DNA from: Actinomyces faecalis
GTDB taxonomy: Bacteria > Actinomycetota > Actinomycetes > Actinomycetales > Actinomycetaceae
Assembly (NCBI RefSeq): GCF_013184985.2
Contig: NZ_CP063418.1
Coordinates: 1,178,001-1,242,000, forward strand
DNA: 64,000 bases
Direction of reading: 5' to 3'
Part shown: piece after piece, positions 28,018-36,249 of the stretch
How the letters are laid out: each line of letters begins with the position of its first letter
How positions within the stretch are numbered: the stretch's first letter is position 1
Notes under the pieces: model-generated
What the model was told of the DNA's origin: nothing
Database searches by the model: none
The model's input: the letters and a program-made list of their open reading frames with translations, nothing else
Translations under genes and position numbers: made by a program

Positions 28018-28086
28018 CGTGGTTTTGTGTACGGGACCGGGGTATACACAGTGTTGTAACCCCCGGTCCCGTACATGAACCCTCGA
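28018..28086. repeat. Hairpin repeat 20 bases after glyS
   Basis: TGTACGGGACCGGGG (28028-28042) pairs perfectly with 28061-28075 around an 18-base loop that is itself nearly palindromic (TACACAGTGTTGTA). The symmetry extends outward with mismatches to 28018 and 28086. The outer CGTGGTTT is shared with the hairpin after putA, and the distance from the stop codon is the same. Confidence 0.65.
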
Positions 28087-28120
28087 TCTTCACGGGTATG
28101 ACGTCGTGCATGATGGAACG

Positions 28121-29440
28121 GTGAGCAAGCCCCCTCGCCCTGAGAACCGCCGTGCCGGCCAGACGCACCCCGGTGGCCATGAGCCTTCCCACGGGCACAC
28201 GCACTCCCACTCCGCGCTGCCGGCCCTCCCGCCGCGTGAGTCCCGGCGCGTGCGGACGGTACTCGCGGCCGTCGTCGTCCCTGTGATCCTCGCCACGCTC
28301 ATCGGCATGGCCGTCCTGTGGCCTGGACGCGTCGAGGCCATTGGCTCCCAGCCCTTCGCCGCCTCCGGAACCAGCCTGGAGGCCGCCCGCATCACCTCGC
28401 TGGAGGTGGACGCCTGCACGGAGGCGGTCCAGAGCCTCGGCGGGACCAGTGAAAGCTCGCTCCTGGCCGACGCCGTGTGCGCCGAGATCACCTCGGGCGA
28501 GGGCGCCGGTCTCGTCGTCCCCGTCCACGTGCCTGCCGAGTCCCTGCCTGCGGCGCAGGTAGGCGACCGGATGCGGGTCATGTACACCGTGCAGGCGCTG
28601 GCTGGGGGGACGCCCTACGTCTTCGTCGACTACGACCGTCAGCTGCCGGTGGGCCTCCTGGCTGTCGCCTATCTCGTCGTCGTTCTGGCGGTGGCGGGCC
28701 TCAAGGGCCTGCGCGCCGTCGTCGGCCTCGTGCTGGCAACCGTGGTGCTGCTGCGGTTCATGGTTCCGGCCCTGCTCGCTGGCCACTCACCGCTCCTGGT
28801 CACCCTCGTGGGCTCGATGGCCATGATGCTGCTGGCGGTCTACCTTGCTCACGGCATCAGTGTCCGTACGACGACGGCGCTGCTGGGAACGCTGGCCGGT
28901 GTCGTCATCACCGTGGTGCTGGCCCTGTGGGGCGTGGACGCCGCCAACCTCACCGGTGCGGTGGGCGAGGACGCCCTGACGCTCACTGCCGTCGTCCCCG
29001 GACTGAGCCTGACGTCGCTGCTGACCTGCGGAATGGTGATCGCCGGGCTCGGTGTCCTCAACGACGTCACGATCACCCAGGCCTCGGCCGTGTGGGAGCT
29101 GCACGCCGCCAACCCCGCGCTCAGTCGGACGCGGCTGCTGACCGGCGGGATGCGGATCGGTCGCGACCACATCGCCTCGACCGTCTACACCCTGGCCTTC
29201 GCTTACGCGGGCACCGCCCTGCCGCTCATCCTGGCAGCCGCCCTCATCGACCGCTCCGTGGCGGACACGCTTCTCAGCGGTGAGATCGCCGAGGAGATCG
29301 TGCGCACGCTGGTCTCCTCGATCGGCCTGGTGCTTGCCATCCCGGCGACGACGGCGATCGCCACCGTCCTGTGCGCTCCGGCCCGGCGTCACGCCGCGCC
29401 CGCGGGCGGTGAGGCGGGCTCAGCCCCCGGAGACGTCTGA
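28121..29440 (+). CDS. YibE/F family membrane protein
   Basis: A 439-residue protein with a His-rich cytoplasmic N-terminus (HPGGHEPSHGHTHSHSALP), one helix near residue 55, an extracytoplasmic domain to about 185 and seven or so further helices. The stretches GLKGLRAVVGLVLATVVLL and GVLNDVTITQASAVWEL are typical of the YibE/F family, whose role is unknown. The start is uncertain: GTG 28121 or GTG 28106. The His-rich N-terminus could bind metal. It ends 21 bases inside the convergent dus gene. Confidence 0.85.
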   Translation: MSKPPRPENRRAGQTHPGGHEPSHGHTHSHSALPALPPRESRRVRTVLAAVVVPVILATLIGMAVLWPGRVEAIGSQPFAASGTSLEAARITSLEVDACTEAVQSLGGTSESSLLADAVCAEITSGEGAGLVVPVHVPAESLPAAQVGDRMRVMYTVQALAGGTPYVFVDYDRQLPVGLLAVAYLVVVLAVAGLKGLRAVVGLVLATVVLLRFMVPALLAGHSPLLVTLVGSMAMMLLAVYLAHGISVRTTTALLGTLAGVVITVVLALWGVDAANLTGAVGEDALTLTAVVPGLSLTSLLTCGMVIAGLGVLNDVTITQASAVWELHAANPALSRTRLLTGGMRIGRDHIASTVYTLAFAYAGTALPLILAAALIDRSVADTLLSGEIAEEIVRTLVSSIGLVLAIPATTAIATVLCAPARRHAAPAGGEAGSAPGDV

Positions 29441-30715
29441 CTCGGCCTGGAGGAGCAGCGTGCGCTGCTCCTGGCTGAGGTAGGGCGAGTCGAGCCATCC
29501 GTCGGGCAGGTGCGGGCGTCTGGGCGTGCCCGCCCGCCCACGCGGTCCCTCCACGGTCTGGCCGGGGTAGGGCACCTGCTCCGGGAGCCGGTCGCGCATC
29601 GCGGCCAGGCCGGCGTCGAGCTCAGCGAGCGAGGAGACCTTCATCAGGTCTCCGCGTGCCTGGCCGCCTACCGGGTACCCCTTGAGGTACCAGCCGACGT
29701 GCTTGCGCAGGTCACGCACGCCCCGGTCCTCGCCGAGCTCGCCCGCCAGCAGGCGCGCGTGGGCACGGATCATGGCGATGACGGCGTCCAGGCCCGGGTG
29801 GGTGCGCTCGGCGGACCCGGTCAGCGCGTGGACGATGTCCGCGAACAGCCAGGGCCGCCCCTGGCACCCCCGGCCCACGACGACGCCGTCGCAGCCCGTC
29901 TGCCTCATCATCTCCAGCGCGTCGCTGCCGGTCCAGACGTCACCGTTGCCCAGCACCGGGATCCGGCAGGCGTCCTTGAGCCTCGCGACGGCGGACCAGT
30001 CGGCCTTGCCCGCGTAGTGCTGGCGGGCGGTGCGCCCGTGCAGCGCCAGGGCTGCGACGCCGGCGTCCTGGGCGGCCTGGGCCGCGTCGAGGTAGGTCTC
30101 GTGCTCCTCGTCGACGCCGACGCGCATCTTGACGGTTACCGGAACCTCGCGCTCGCGCCGGCCCAGACGCGCCCCGTCCTCGGCCCCGCGCACCACCTCG
30201 CGCAGGATCGCGTGCAGGAGGTCCTTCTTCCAGGGCAGCGCCGCCCCTCCGCCCTTGCGGGTCACCTTGGGCACCGGGCAGCCGAAGTTGAGGTCGATGT
30301 GGTCGGCCAGGTCCTCCTCGACGAGGATGCGCGCGGCCTTCCCTGCGACAGCCGGGTCCACCCCGTAGAGCTGGATCGAGCGCACCCGTTCTGTGGGGTC
30401 GGTGCGCACCATGGCGAGGGTCTTCTCGTTGCGCTCGACCAGCGCCCTCGTGGTGACCATCTCCGTGACGTACAAGCCTGCCGGGGCGAGCAGGCCGCCG
30501 TCGTCGGTAGGCAGCGGGCCGGCGGCTGCCGGGCGGGCGGTGGCAGGCAGGGCGCTCTCACCCTGCTCCCGGCACAGGCGGCGGAAGGAGGCGTTGGTGA
30601 CGCCGGCCATCGGGGCGAGCTCGACAGGCACGCCGACCGTGATCGGGCCGATGCGTAGCGGGCTCACGTGAGCAGGAGCGGTCTTCGCAGGTCGAGGGGC
30701 GGGGGCGTCTGTCAC
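29420..30715 (-). CDS. dusB: tRNA-dihydrouridine synthase
   Basis: An FMN enzyme that reduces uridines in tRNA D-loops. VELAPMAGVTNASFRRLC binds FMN, NFGCPVPKVTRKGGG holds the catalytic Cys, and LALHGRTARQHYAG and VLGNGDVW are family marks. The total is about 431 residues; a Pro/Ala-rich insert of some 25 residues after the first motif is not in E. coli DusB. Start candidates are GTG 30715 and GTG 30721; the former is used. It is divergent from the SDR gene. Confidence 0.93.
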   Translation of the reverse strand: MTDAPAPRPAKTAPAHVSPLRIGPITVGVPVELAPMAGVTNASFRRLCREQGESALPATARPAAAGPLPTDDGGLLAPAGLYVTEMVTTRALVERNEKTLAMVRTDPTERVRSIQLYGVDPAVAGKAARILVEEDLADHIDLNFGCPVPKVTRKGGGAALPWKKDLLHAILREVVRGAEDGARLGRREREVPVTVKMRVGVDEEHETYLDAAQAAQDAGVAALALHGRTARQHYAGKADWSAVARLKDACRIPVLGNGDVWTGSDALEMMRQTGCDGVVVGRGCQGRPWLFADIVHALTGSAERTHPGLDAVIAMIRAHARLLAGELGEDRGVRDLRKHVGWYLKGYPVGGQARGDLMKVSSLAELDAGLAAMRDRLPEQVPYPGQTVEGPRGRAGTPRRPHLPDGWLDSPYLSQEQRTLLLQAESDVSGG

Positions 30716-30734
30716 GCGCACACTCTGGCACACG

Positions 30735-30750
30735 TAGGCTGGTGCTCGTG
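30735..30750 (+). promoter_or_regulatory. Leaderless promoter of the fabG-fabI pair
   Basis: TAGGCT (30735-30740) is seven bases before GTG 30748. The divergent dus gene starts within 35 bases, so the two share the control region. Confidence 0.5.
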
Positions 30751-31479
30751 AGTGGTGTGAGGAACGACGGCGACGTCGCGCTCCCGACGGCGCTGGTCAC
30801 CGGGGCCTCCCGCGGCATCGGGGCCGCGGTGGCCGGGTCGCTGAGGCAGGCCGGGTGCCAGGTGGTGGGCTGGTCGCGCAGCGGGACGGCGCCCGACGGC
30901 GTCGAGGGCCGCAGCGTCGACGTCACTGACGCGCGTGCCGTGCGCTGCGGGGCTGCGGACCTGGAACGAGCCGGGGGCGTAGAGGTCCTCGTGTGCGCCG
31001 CCGGGACGGCCGTGGACGCCCTCGCGATGCGTACGAGCGACGAGGCCTGGCAGGCCACCTTGGAGACCAACCTCACCGGGTCCTTCACGGTGGTGCGTGC
31101 GCTCCTGCCCGGCATGCTGCGTCGGCGCCGCGGCCGGATCATCCTGGTCTCCTCCGTCATCGCCGCGCGCGGGGGCACAGGCCTGGCCGCCTACGGCGCC
31201 TCCAAGGGCGGGATCGAGGGACTCACGCGCAGCCTTGCCCGTGAGGTCGCCTCCCGCGGCGTCACGGTCAACGCCGTGGCTCCCGGATTCGTGAGCACCG
31301 AGATGACAGCAGGGATGAGCCGCCCGGCGCGTGAGTCCTACCTCGGCCAGATCCCGATGGGCAGGCTGGGACAGGTTGACGAGGTGGCCGCCGTCGTCCG
31401 CTTCCTGGCCAGTCGGCAGGCCTCCTACGTCACGGGTGCGGTCGTGCCGGTCGACGGCGGGATGGGGATGGGACGATGA
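30748..31479 (+). CDS. fabG: 3-oxoacyl-ACP reductase (SDR family, FabG/MabA-like)
   Basis: A 243-residue short-chain dehydrogenase. TALVTGASRGIGAAVAGSL is the NADP-binding loop; catalytic Ser is in VSSVIAARG, and Tyr and Lys in AAYGASKGG. VNAVAPGFVSTEMT and the C-terminal VVPVDGGMGMGR are typical. It should reduce 3-ketoacyl-ACP in fatty acid elongation. Its stop overlaps the next gene as ATGA, reproducing the mabA-inhA order of mycobacteria. The start fits a leaderless promoter. Confidence 0.92.
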   Translation: MSGVRNDGDVALPTALVTGASRGIGAAVAGSLRQAGCQVVGWSRSGTAPDGVEGRSVDVTDARAVRCGAADLERAGGVEVLVCAAGTAVDALAMRTSDEAWQATLETNLTGSFTVVRALLPGMLRRRRGRIILVSSVIAARGGTGLAAYGASKGGIEGLTRSLAREVASRGVTVNAVAPGFVSTEMTAGMSRPARESYLGQIPMGRLGQVDEVAAVVRFLASRQASYVTGAVVPVDGGMGMGR

Positions 31480-32306
31480 CGGGCCTGCTGGCTGGGCGGA
31501 CGGTGATGGTCACCGGCGTGCTGCGTCCTTCCTCGATCGCCACCGCCGTGGCGCGCGAGGCCGCTGCGCAGGGCGCGTGCCTGGTGCTGAGCGCGCTGCC
31601 GCGAGCGGCACGGGTCACCCAGCAGGTGGCAGCCGGTGCAGGCCTGGGGGAGGTGACAGTGCTGCCGCTGGACCTGACTGACGCCGAGGCCCTGAGCGGC
31701 CTGGAGGCGGAGCTGCGCCGCCTGGACCTGGACAGGCTGGACGGCGTGGTCCACTCAGTGGCCCAGGCGGCTCCCGGGCTGCTGGGGGACCGTCTGAGCC
31801 CAGGGGGCTTGGCGGCAGGTGACCGGGGCGCACAGTGCGGACCGGACGCCGTCGACCTCGCCTCCTGGCAGACCGACCTGGAGCGGGCGCTCACGGTCTC
31901 GGTCGCGTCCCTGCCGGCTCTTGTGGGCGCGGTGAGCCCTCTGCTGGGACCTGGGTCAGCGGTGCTGGCCCTCACCTTCGAGTCAGGCAGGGTGGTTCCC
32001 GGCTACGGCTGGATGGGCCCGCTCAAGGCGGCTCTGGAGGCCAGCGTGAGAGGGCTGGCGGTGGAGTACGGGAACCGCGGGGTGCGCGTCAACGCCCTGT
32101 CCGCCGGCCCGTTGCGTACCACGGCGGGGGGTGCGGTCCCTGGCTTTGACCAGCTGGCTGAGGACTGGGAGAACCGGGCGCCGCTGGGCTGGGACGCTGG
32201 TGATCCACACGGTGTGGCGCGCACGGCCGTGGCGCTGCTCTCCGACTGGCTGCCCGCCACGACCGGTCAGGTGCTGCGCGCCGACGGCGGGGCCAGCCTG
32301 CTCTGA
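31476..32306 (+). CDS. fabI: Enoyl-ACP reductase (FabI/InhA type)
   Basis: A 276-residue enzyme. The glycine motif is replaced by the FabI pattern TGVLRPSSIATAVAREAAAQ, and the catalytic Y-x6-K is in YGWMGPLKAAL. RVNALSAGPLRTTAG follows. It reduces enoyl-ACP with NAD(P)H in fatty acid synthesis and would be the target of triclosan or isoniazid-type drugs. An insert of about 15 residues, LSPGGLAAGDRGAQCGPD, sits near residue 110. It is coupled to fabG by a four-base overlap. The left 65-bp repeat starts 14 bases after the stop. Confidence 0.92.
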   Translation: MTGLLAGRTVMVTGVLRPSSIATAVAREAAAQGACLVLSALPRAARVTQQVAAGAGLGEVTVLPLDLTDAEALSGLEAELRRLDLDRLDGVVHSVAQAAPGLLGDRLSPGGLAAGDRGAQCGPDAVDLASWQTDLERALTVSVASLPALVGAVSPLLGPGSAVLALTFESGRVVPGYGWMGPLKAALEASVRGLAVEYGNRGVRVNALSAGPLRTTAGGAVPGFDQLAEDWENRAPLGWDAGDPHGVARTAVALLSDWLPATTGQVLRADGGASLL

Positions 32307-32320
32307 CCATCCTCCCGAAA

Positions 32321-32385
32321 GGGTACTTTCGCGTTCGAACGTGGACGTCCTCGGCCTTCACTCGAAGGCAAAGCTACCCGTTCGA
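32321..32385. repeat. Left copy of a 65-bp palindromic inverted repeat
   Basis: Begins GGGTACTTTCGCGTTCGAAC and ends AGCTACCCGTTCGA. It matches the complement of 33519-33583 at 64 of 65 positions. The first 58 bases are also an imperfect palindrome (outer GGGTA/TACCC, inner TTCGA/TCGAA) that can fold into a hairpin of about 18 pairs. Confidence 0.9.
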
Positions 32386-32483
32386 CGAGGCTCGGGATCC
32401 ACACCTGCCTCCGTGAGCACCGTTGTCCACAGGGATCGCGAACATCGGTGGCGCCTGCCCTCCCGTACGTTCATGCTCACGGC
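32386..32483. other. Region between left repeat and the AbiEi-like gene
   Basis: About 100 bases hold the presumed promoter. TACGTT at 32466-32471 and TACCCT at 32487-32492 are -10-like, but neither fits a start codon well. An upstream in-frame GTG at 32448 also exists. Confidence 0.4.
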
Positions 32484-33515
32484 ATGTACCCTCAGAGATA
32501 TCCATCAGTGCCGCAGCCGCCGTTCATGGCCTTCACGTCGTCGAGTGCCAGGCGAGACCTGAGCCGTGACCCGACGCTCATACGGGTGGCGCGTGGGTGC
32601 TACACCCCGACTTTGCCGGAGGACACGGCGGTGTGGCAGGCCAAGGAGACCATGACCCTGGCACGTTGCCAGGCAGCATGGCACCTGGTGCCCAGTGCCA
32701 TCGCACTGACTCATGAGGCAGCCGCGGCGGTGCTGGGACTAGCGACCACTCGACACGAGCCGGATATTCGCGTGGCGGTCGCGGGGAACCAGACGCGGGG
32801 CACGCTCATACTTCCCTCGTTCCAGTTCACCCAGGGCAACCGTCAGCTCCCGGGACGTGAGGTAGCTCTGCGTCGCTCCAGCCTCTGTCCGGATCCCGAG
32901 GAGGTGATAGTGGTGCACGGTATGAGCGTGACCTCTCCGTTGCGCACTGCACTGGACTGCGCTTTCGATCTTCCTGTGCGTCAGTCGCTACCGATCATCG
33001 ACTCCGCCCTGAGGGCAGTATGCCGACCAGATCGCCGCTCGCGTCGGAGCACCGCAGTGATCAGCATCGATGAGGCCAGGAGGATGTTGAAGGCGATGTC
33101 TGAGCAGCACCGCGGGCGGCGTGGCGCTCGCCGAGCGCGGACAGCGATCGCCCTGGCAGATCCTCTGGCGGAGTCACCTGGCGAGAGCGTGCTACGGTGG
33201 GCGGTCGCTGCCGCTGGGCTTCCTCCTCCTGTGCTGCAGCGTCCAGTGGTGGTAGAGGGACACGAGTACTTTCTTGATCTGGGACTGGAAGAGGTCCAGC
33301 GCGGCTGGGAGTTTGACGGACTGGCCAAGAGCCAGAGGCCTGAGGACCTGCGCCGCGAGAAGCTACGTGAGATGAGGATCGCACGCACCGGATGGCATAT
33401 CGACCGGTTCGTCTGGGAGGAGATCTTTCAGCCCCGGTCGCTGGTGCGTCGTGTCACGCGGCTCTACCCACAGGCTGTGAGACGAGACGATATCCTGCCT
33501 GAGCTGTGGCGCTGA
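32484..33515 (+). CDS. AbiEi-antitoxin-like protein with a DUF559-type endonuclease fold domain
   Basis: A 343-residue protein. The N-terminal part (LIRVARGCYTPTL and ALTHEAAAAVLGLA) resembles the AbiEi/type IV antitoxin group with a shortened winged helix. The C-terminal 105 residues resemble DUF559, a Vsr-like PD-(D/E)xK fold: Glu in GESVLRWAVAAAG, D265 in YFLDLGLEE and E276-x-D278 in GWEFDGLAKS. The key acids are present, so a nuclease is possible. No partner toxin gene (AbiEii) is beside it. Start candidates are ATG 32484, GTG 32448 and ATG 32526. It is framed by 65-bp inverted repeats at 32321 and 33519. Function unknown; defence or regulation are guesses. Confidence 0.8.
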   Translation: MYPQRYPSVPQPPFMAFTSSSARRDLSRDPTLIRVARGCYTPTLPEDTAVWQAKETMTLARCQAAWHLVPSAIALTHEAAAAVLGLATTRHEPDIRVAVAGNQTRGTLILPSFQFTQGNRQLPGREVALRRSSLCPDPEEVIVVHGMSVTSPLRTALDCAFDLPVRQSLPIIDSALRAVCRPDRRSRRSTAVISIDEARRMLKAMSEQHRGRRGARRARTAIALADPLAESPGESVLRWAVAAAGLPPPVLQRPVVVEGHEYFLDLGLEEVQRGWEFDGLAKSQRPEDLRREKLREMRIARTGWHIDRFVWEEIFQPRSLVRRVTRLYPQAVRRDDILPELWR

Positions 33516-33518
33516 AGC

Positions 33519-33583
33519 TCGAACGGGTACCTTTGCCTTCGAGTGAAGGCCGAGGACGTCCACGTTCGAACGCGAAAGTACCC
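33519..33583. repeat. Right copy of the 65-bp palindromic inverted repeat
   Basis: Starts three bases after the AbiEi-like stop and ends eight bases before the -10 box of the next gene. It is the reverse complement of 32321-32385 with one difference; in this copy the changed base restores a pair, so its own hairpin is the more perfect one. Confidence 0.9.
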
Positions 33584-33590
33584 GCTCGCG

Positions 33591-33605
33591 TATCCTGGCC
33601 GGGTG
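33591..33605 (+). promoter_or_regulatory. Leaderless promoter of the SixA-like gene
   Basis: TATCCT (33591-33596) is six bases before GTG 33603. The -35 region would fall inside the right 65-bp repeat. Confidence 0.5.
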
Positions 33606-34145
33606 AGTGTGAACGCTACGAGTGCCCACGACACCGTGACGAGCCAGCCGGGCGCCGAGCGCGTCCTCGTGCTTGTGCGCCACTCCAAGGCTGCCCGGGG
33701 CATGGCCGACGTCGAGCGTCCGCTGACCGAGCACGGAGAGCAGATGGCAGCCGACCTGGCCCGGCAGCTGGCCAGCCGCGTCGTCAGCCTCGACCTCCTG
33801 CTCGTCTCCCCGGCGGCCCGTACGCGTCAGACAGCCCGGCCGCTGCGCGACCGGATGCGTCCGCAGGACACTCGTGTCGAGGAGACGCTCTACAGCAGCG
33901 GCCCTGCCGGCGTCCTGGAGCAGCTGACGCTGCTGGACGACGAGGTGCGCAGCGTCGTCGTGGTGGGCCACGAGCCGACCACCTCGGTCCTGGCCCACGA
34001 GCTCGACGACGGCACCAGCAGCCTCGCCCAGCAGATCGAGTTCGGTGTCCCACCGGCCACGGCGCTCGTTCTCACGGTCCCGGTCTCCTGGTCCGAGCTG
34101 GGGACCGGTCGAGCCCAGCTGGCCGAGATCCTCACGCCCCGCTGA
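33603..34145 (+). CDS. SixA-type phosphohistidine phosphatase (histidine phosphatase family)
   Basis: A 180-residue phosphatase of the branch with RHG motif variant LVLVRHSKAA (catalytic His in RHSK rather than RHG), typical of SixA. The second His is in VVVVGHEPTTS. SixA removes phosphate from His residues of phosphorelay or PTS proteins. The start GTG 33603 follows a leaderless promoter that begins eight bases after the palindromic repeat. It converges with serB. The gene family's substrate in actinobacteria is not known. Confidence 0.88.
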   Translation: MSVNATSAHDTVTSQPGAERVLVLVRHSKAARGMADVERPLTEHGEQMAADLARQLASRVVSLDLLLVSPAARTRQTARPLRDRMRPQDTRVEETLYSSGPAGVLEQLTLLDDEVRSVVVVGHEPTTSVLAHELDDGTSSLAQQIEFGVPPATALVLTVPVSWSELGTGRAQLAEILTPR

Positions 34146-34169
34146 CGGCTGGCTGCGCTGCTGCAGCCG

Positions 34170-34874
34170 CTACAGCAGCTCCAGGACGGCCCGCAGGTCG
34201 CGGACGTGAACAGCCGCCGGCGCCTGCTCGACGACGACCGGCTTGGCGCAGAAGGCGACCCCCAGGCCGGCGGCGGCGATCATGCCCAGGTCGTTGGCGC
34301 CGTCGCCCACGGCCACCGTGCGGGCGAGGTCGACGCCGTCCTCCTCGGCCCACGAGTGCAGGCAGCGCACCTTCTCCTGCCGGTCCACGATCCTGCCCAG
34401 GACGCGACCGGTGAGGTGGCCGTCGCGGACCTCGAGACGGTTGGCGGCCACGTGGTCGATCCCCAGCCGCGCGGCCAGGGGAGCCACCACCTCCTCGAAG
34501 CCTCCGGAGACCACGCCGACCTTGCACCCACGCGCGTGCAGCTCGCTGACGAGGTCAGCCGCGCCGCAGGTGGGACGGACCTCGTCCAGCACCTCGTCGA
34601 AGACCGTCTCCGCAACGCCGCGCAGGGTCGCCACGCGCTCACGCAGCGACGCGGCGAAGTCCAGCTCTCCGCGCATCGCCCTGGCAGTGACCTCGGCGAC
34701 CTGCTCACGGGTGCCGGCACGCTCGGCGATGAGCTCGATGACCTCCTGCTCGATGAGCGTGGAGTCCACGTCCATGACGAGCAGGCCGGGCCCGGTCCGG
34801 GCGAGCAGGCCGGTGGCGCGGAGCCCGGAGACTCGCGGGCAGGGGGAAGCCGGTGCGCTGGTCACGTCGCTCAT
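34170..34874 (-). CDS. serB: Phosphoserine phosphatase
   Basis: A 234-residue HAD phosphatase for the last step of serine synthesis. LLVMDVDSTLIEQEVIELIA holds the DxDST nucleophile, VGVVSGGFEEVVAPLA the Ser and GDGANDLGMIAAAGLG the acidic motif. The N-terminal ACT domain of mycobacterial SerB2 is absent. TAGCAT six bases before ATG 34874 indicates a leaderless transcript. It lies downstream of glgC on the same strand but is separated by a strong hairpin. Confidence 0.94.
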   Translation of the reverse strand: MSDVTSAPASPCPRVSGLRATGLLARTGPGLLVMDVDSTLIEQEVIELIAERAGTREQVAEVTARAMRGELDFAASLRERVATLRGVAETVFDEVLDEVRPTCGAADLVSELHARGCKVGVVSGGFEEVVAPLAARLGIDHVAANRLEVRDGHLTGRVLGRIVDRQEKVRCLHSWAEEDGVDLARTVAVGDGANDLGMIAAAGLGVAFCAKPVVVEQAPAAVHVRDLRAVLELL

Positions 34875-34886
34875 GGGCCGATGCTA
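34872..34886 (-). promoter_or_regulatory. Leaderless promoter of serB
   Basis: Minus-strand TAGCAT (34886-34881), six bases, then ATG 34874. The glgC terminator hairpin ends one base upstream of the box. Confidence 0.55.
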
Positions 34887-34920
34887 ACGGCCCCGTCGCG
34901 CTGTGAGACGACGGGGCCGT
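34887..34920 (-). terminator. Terminator hairpin after glgC
   Basis: A perfect 12-bp stem ACGGCCCCGTCG (34887-34898) with CGACGGGGCCGT (34909-34920) and a 10-base loop, 22 bases after the glgC stop. No T-run. Confidence 0.7.
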
Positions 34921-34942
34921 GAGCGTGAGACACCTCGGCGGC

Positions 34943-36187
34943 TCAGCGCGTGACGGTCTGCCCCTTGGCGACCACCGTGATCCCGGACTCTGTGACGGTG
35001 AAGCCCCGCTCCCGGTCGTGCTCGGGGTCGATGCCGACCATCGCGCCCTCCTCCACGTGGACGTACTTGTCCAGGATGGCGCGGTTGACCACGGTGTTGC
35101 GCCCCACGTTCACCCCGTCCATGAGCACGGACTCGCGCACCGAGGACCAGGAGTTGACGCGCACGCCGGGGGAGAGCACCGAGGAGATGACCTCACCGCC
35201 GGAGACGATGACACCGGGGGAGACGATGGAGTCCACCGCGTGGCCCAGGCGCTCGTGGTGGCCGTAGACGAACTTGGCCGGTGGCATCGAGTTGGTGTAC
35301 CCGGCGAACAGCGGCCAGCGGTCGTTGTAGAGGTTGAACACCGGGTTGACGGAGATCAGGTCCTGGTGGGCGTCGTAGAAGGCGTCCACGGTACCCACGT
35401 CGCGCCAGTAGTCGCGGTCGCGCTCGGAGGCTCCGGGGACCTCGTTGTCCTTGAAGTCGTAGACCCCGGCAGCCCCGCGCGAGACGAACCAGGGCACGAT
35501 GTTGCCACCCATGTCGTGCTTGGAGGACTCGTCGGCGGCGTCGACGGTGACGGCCTCCAGGAGGGCGTCGGCGTTCATGATGTAGTTGCCCATCGAGGCC
35601 AGGACCTCGTCAGGGGAGTCCGGCAGCCCCGGGGTCGACTCGGGCTTCTCCACGAAGGCCTTGATCCTGCCCTTGTCAGCCGGGTCGGTCTCGATGACGC
35701 CGAACTGGTCCGCCAGCGCCTTGGGCTGACGGATACCGGCTACGGTGCACGGCAGGCCCGAGGCGATGTGGTGCTCCAGCATCTGGGAGAAGTCCATGCG
35801 GTAGATGTTGTCCGCGCCGGTGATGACGACGTAGTCCGGGCGCTCGTCGTCGAGCAGGTTGAGGGACTGGTAGATGGCGTCCGCGCTGCCCAGGAACCAG
35901 TGCTTGCCCACGCGCTGCTGGGCGGGTACGGGAGCGATGTAGTTGCCCAGCATGTCGCTCATGCGCCAGGTCTTGGCGATGTGGCGGTCCAGCGAGTGGG
36001 ACTTGTACTGGGTGAGCACAACCACCTTGAGGAAGCCGGAGTTGATCATGTTCGACAGGGAGAAGTCGATGAGCCGGTAGATGCCCCCGAAGGGCACGGC
36101 CGGCTTGGCACGGTCAACTGTCAGCGGCATGAGGCGCTTGCCTTCGCCGCCGGCGAGGATGATTGCGAGGACTCGTGGGTAGGCCAT
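34943..36187 (-). CDS. glgC: Glucose-1-phosphate adenylyltransferase
   Basis: A 414-residue enzyme making ADP-glucose for glycogen. [20 protein letters not shown] is the nucleotide-binding start, [20 protein letters not shown] the substrate loop, and the C-terminal left-handed beta-helix includes [20 protein letters not shown]. The start ATG 36187 follows TACGCT by six bases; the longer frame to 36274 would cross the intergenic palindrome. It is divergent from glgA. Confidence 0.95.
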   Translation of the reverse strand: MAYPRVLAIILAGGEGKRLMPLTVDRAKPAVPFGGIYRLIDFSLSNMINSGFLKVVVLTQYKSHSLDRHIAKTWRMSDMLGNYIAPVPAQQRVGKHWFLGSADAIYQSLNLLDDERPDYVVITGADNIYRMDFSQMLEHHIASGLPCTVAGIRQPKALADQFGVIETDPADKGRIKAFVEKPESTPGLPDSPDEVLASMGNYIMNADALLEAVTVDAADESSKHDMGGNIVPWFVSRGAAGVYDFKDNEVPGASERDRDYWRDVGTVDAFYDAHQDLISVNPVFNLYNDRWPLFAGYTNSMPPAKFVYGHHERLGHAVDSIVSPGVIVSGGEVISSVLSPGVRVNSWSSVRESVLMDGVNVGRNTVVNRAILDKYVHVEEGAMVGIDPEHDRERGFTVTESGITVVAKGQTVTR

Positions 36188-36199
36188 GGGGCCAGCGTA
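36185..36199 (-). promoter_or_regulatory. Leaderless promoter of glgC
   Basis: Minus-strand TACGCT (36199-36194), six bases, ATG 36187. A 20-bp palindrome lies 50 bases upstream. Confidence 0.5.
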
Positions 36200-36249
36200 G
36201 AGGGCCGGGCGCTGCTGAGGTGGGCAAATGGCGTGACGGGATGGTGAAT

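Noticed and set aside
27581..28786. 401-codon minus-strand frame spanning glyS and the YibE/F gene
   Set aside because: It crosses two real genes and the hairpin between them, and has no recognisable motif.
33561..33572. LexA/SOS box in the repeat (GTTCGAAC)
   Set aside because: The SOS box needs a spacer between the half sites (TCGAAC-N4-GTTCGA); here they abut.
32300..33600. Target-site duplication for the 65-bp repeat unit
   Set aside because: I compared the bases just outside both repeats (CCGAAA and GCTCGC) and found no direct repeat, so a standard transposition scar is not supported.
34919..36247. 442-codon plus-strand frame opposite glgC
   Set aside because: Shadow frame; glgC motifs are unambiguous.
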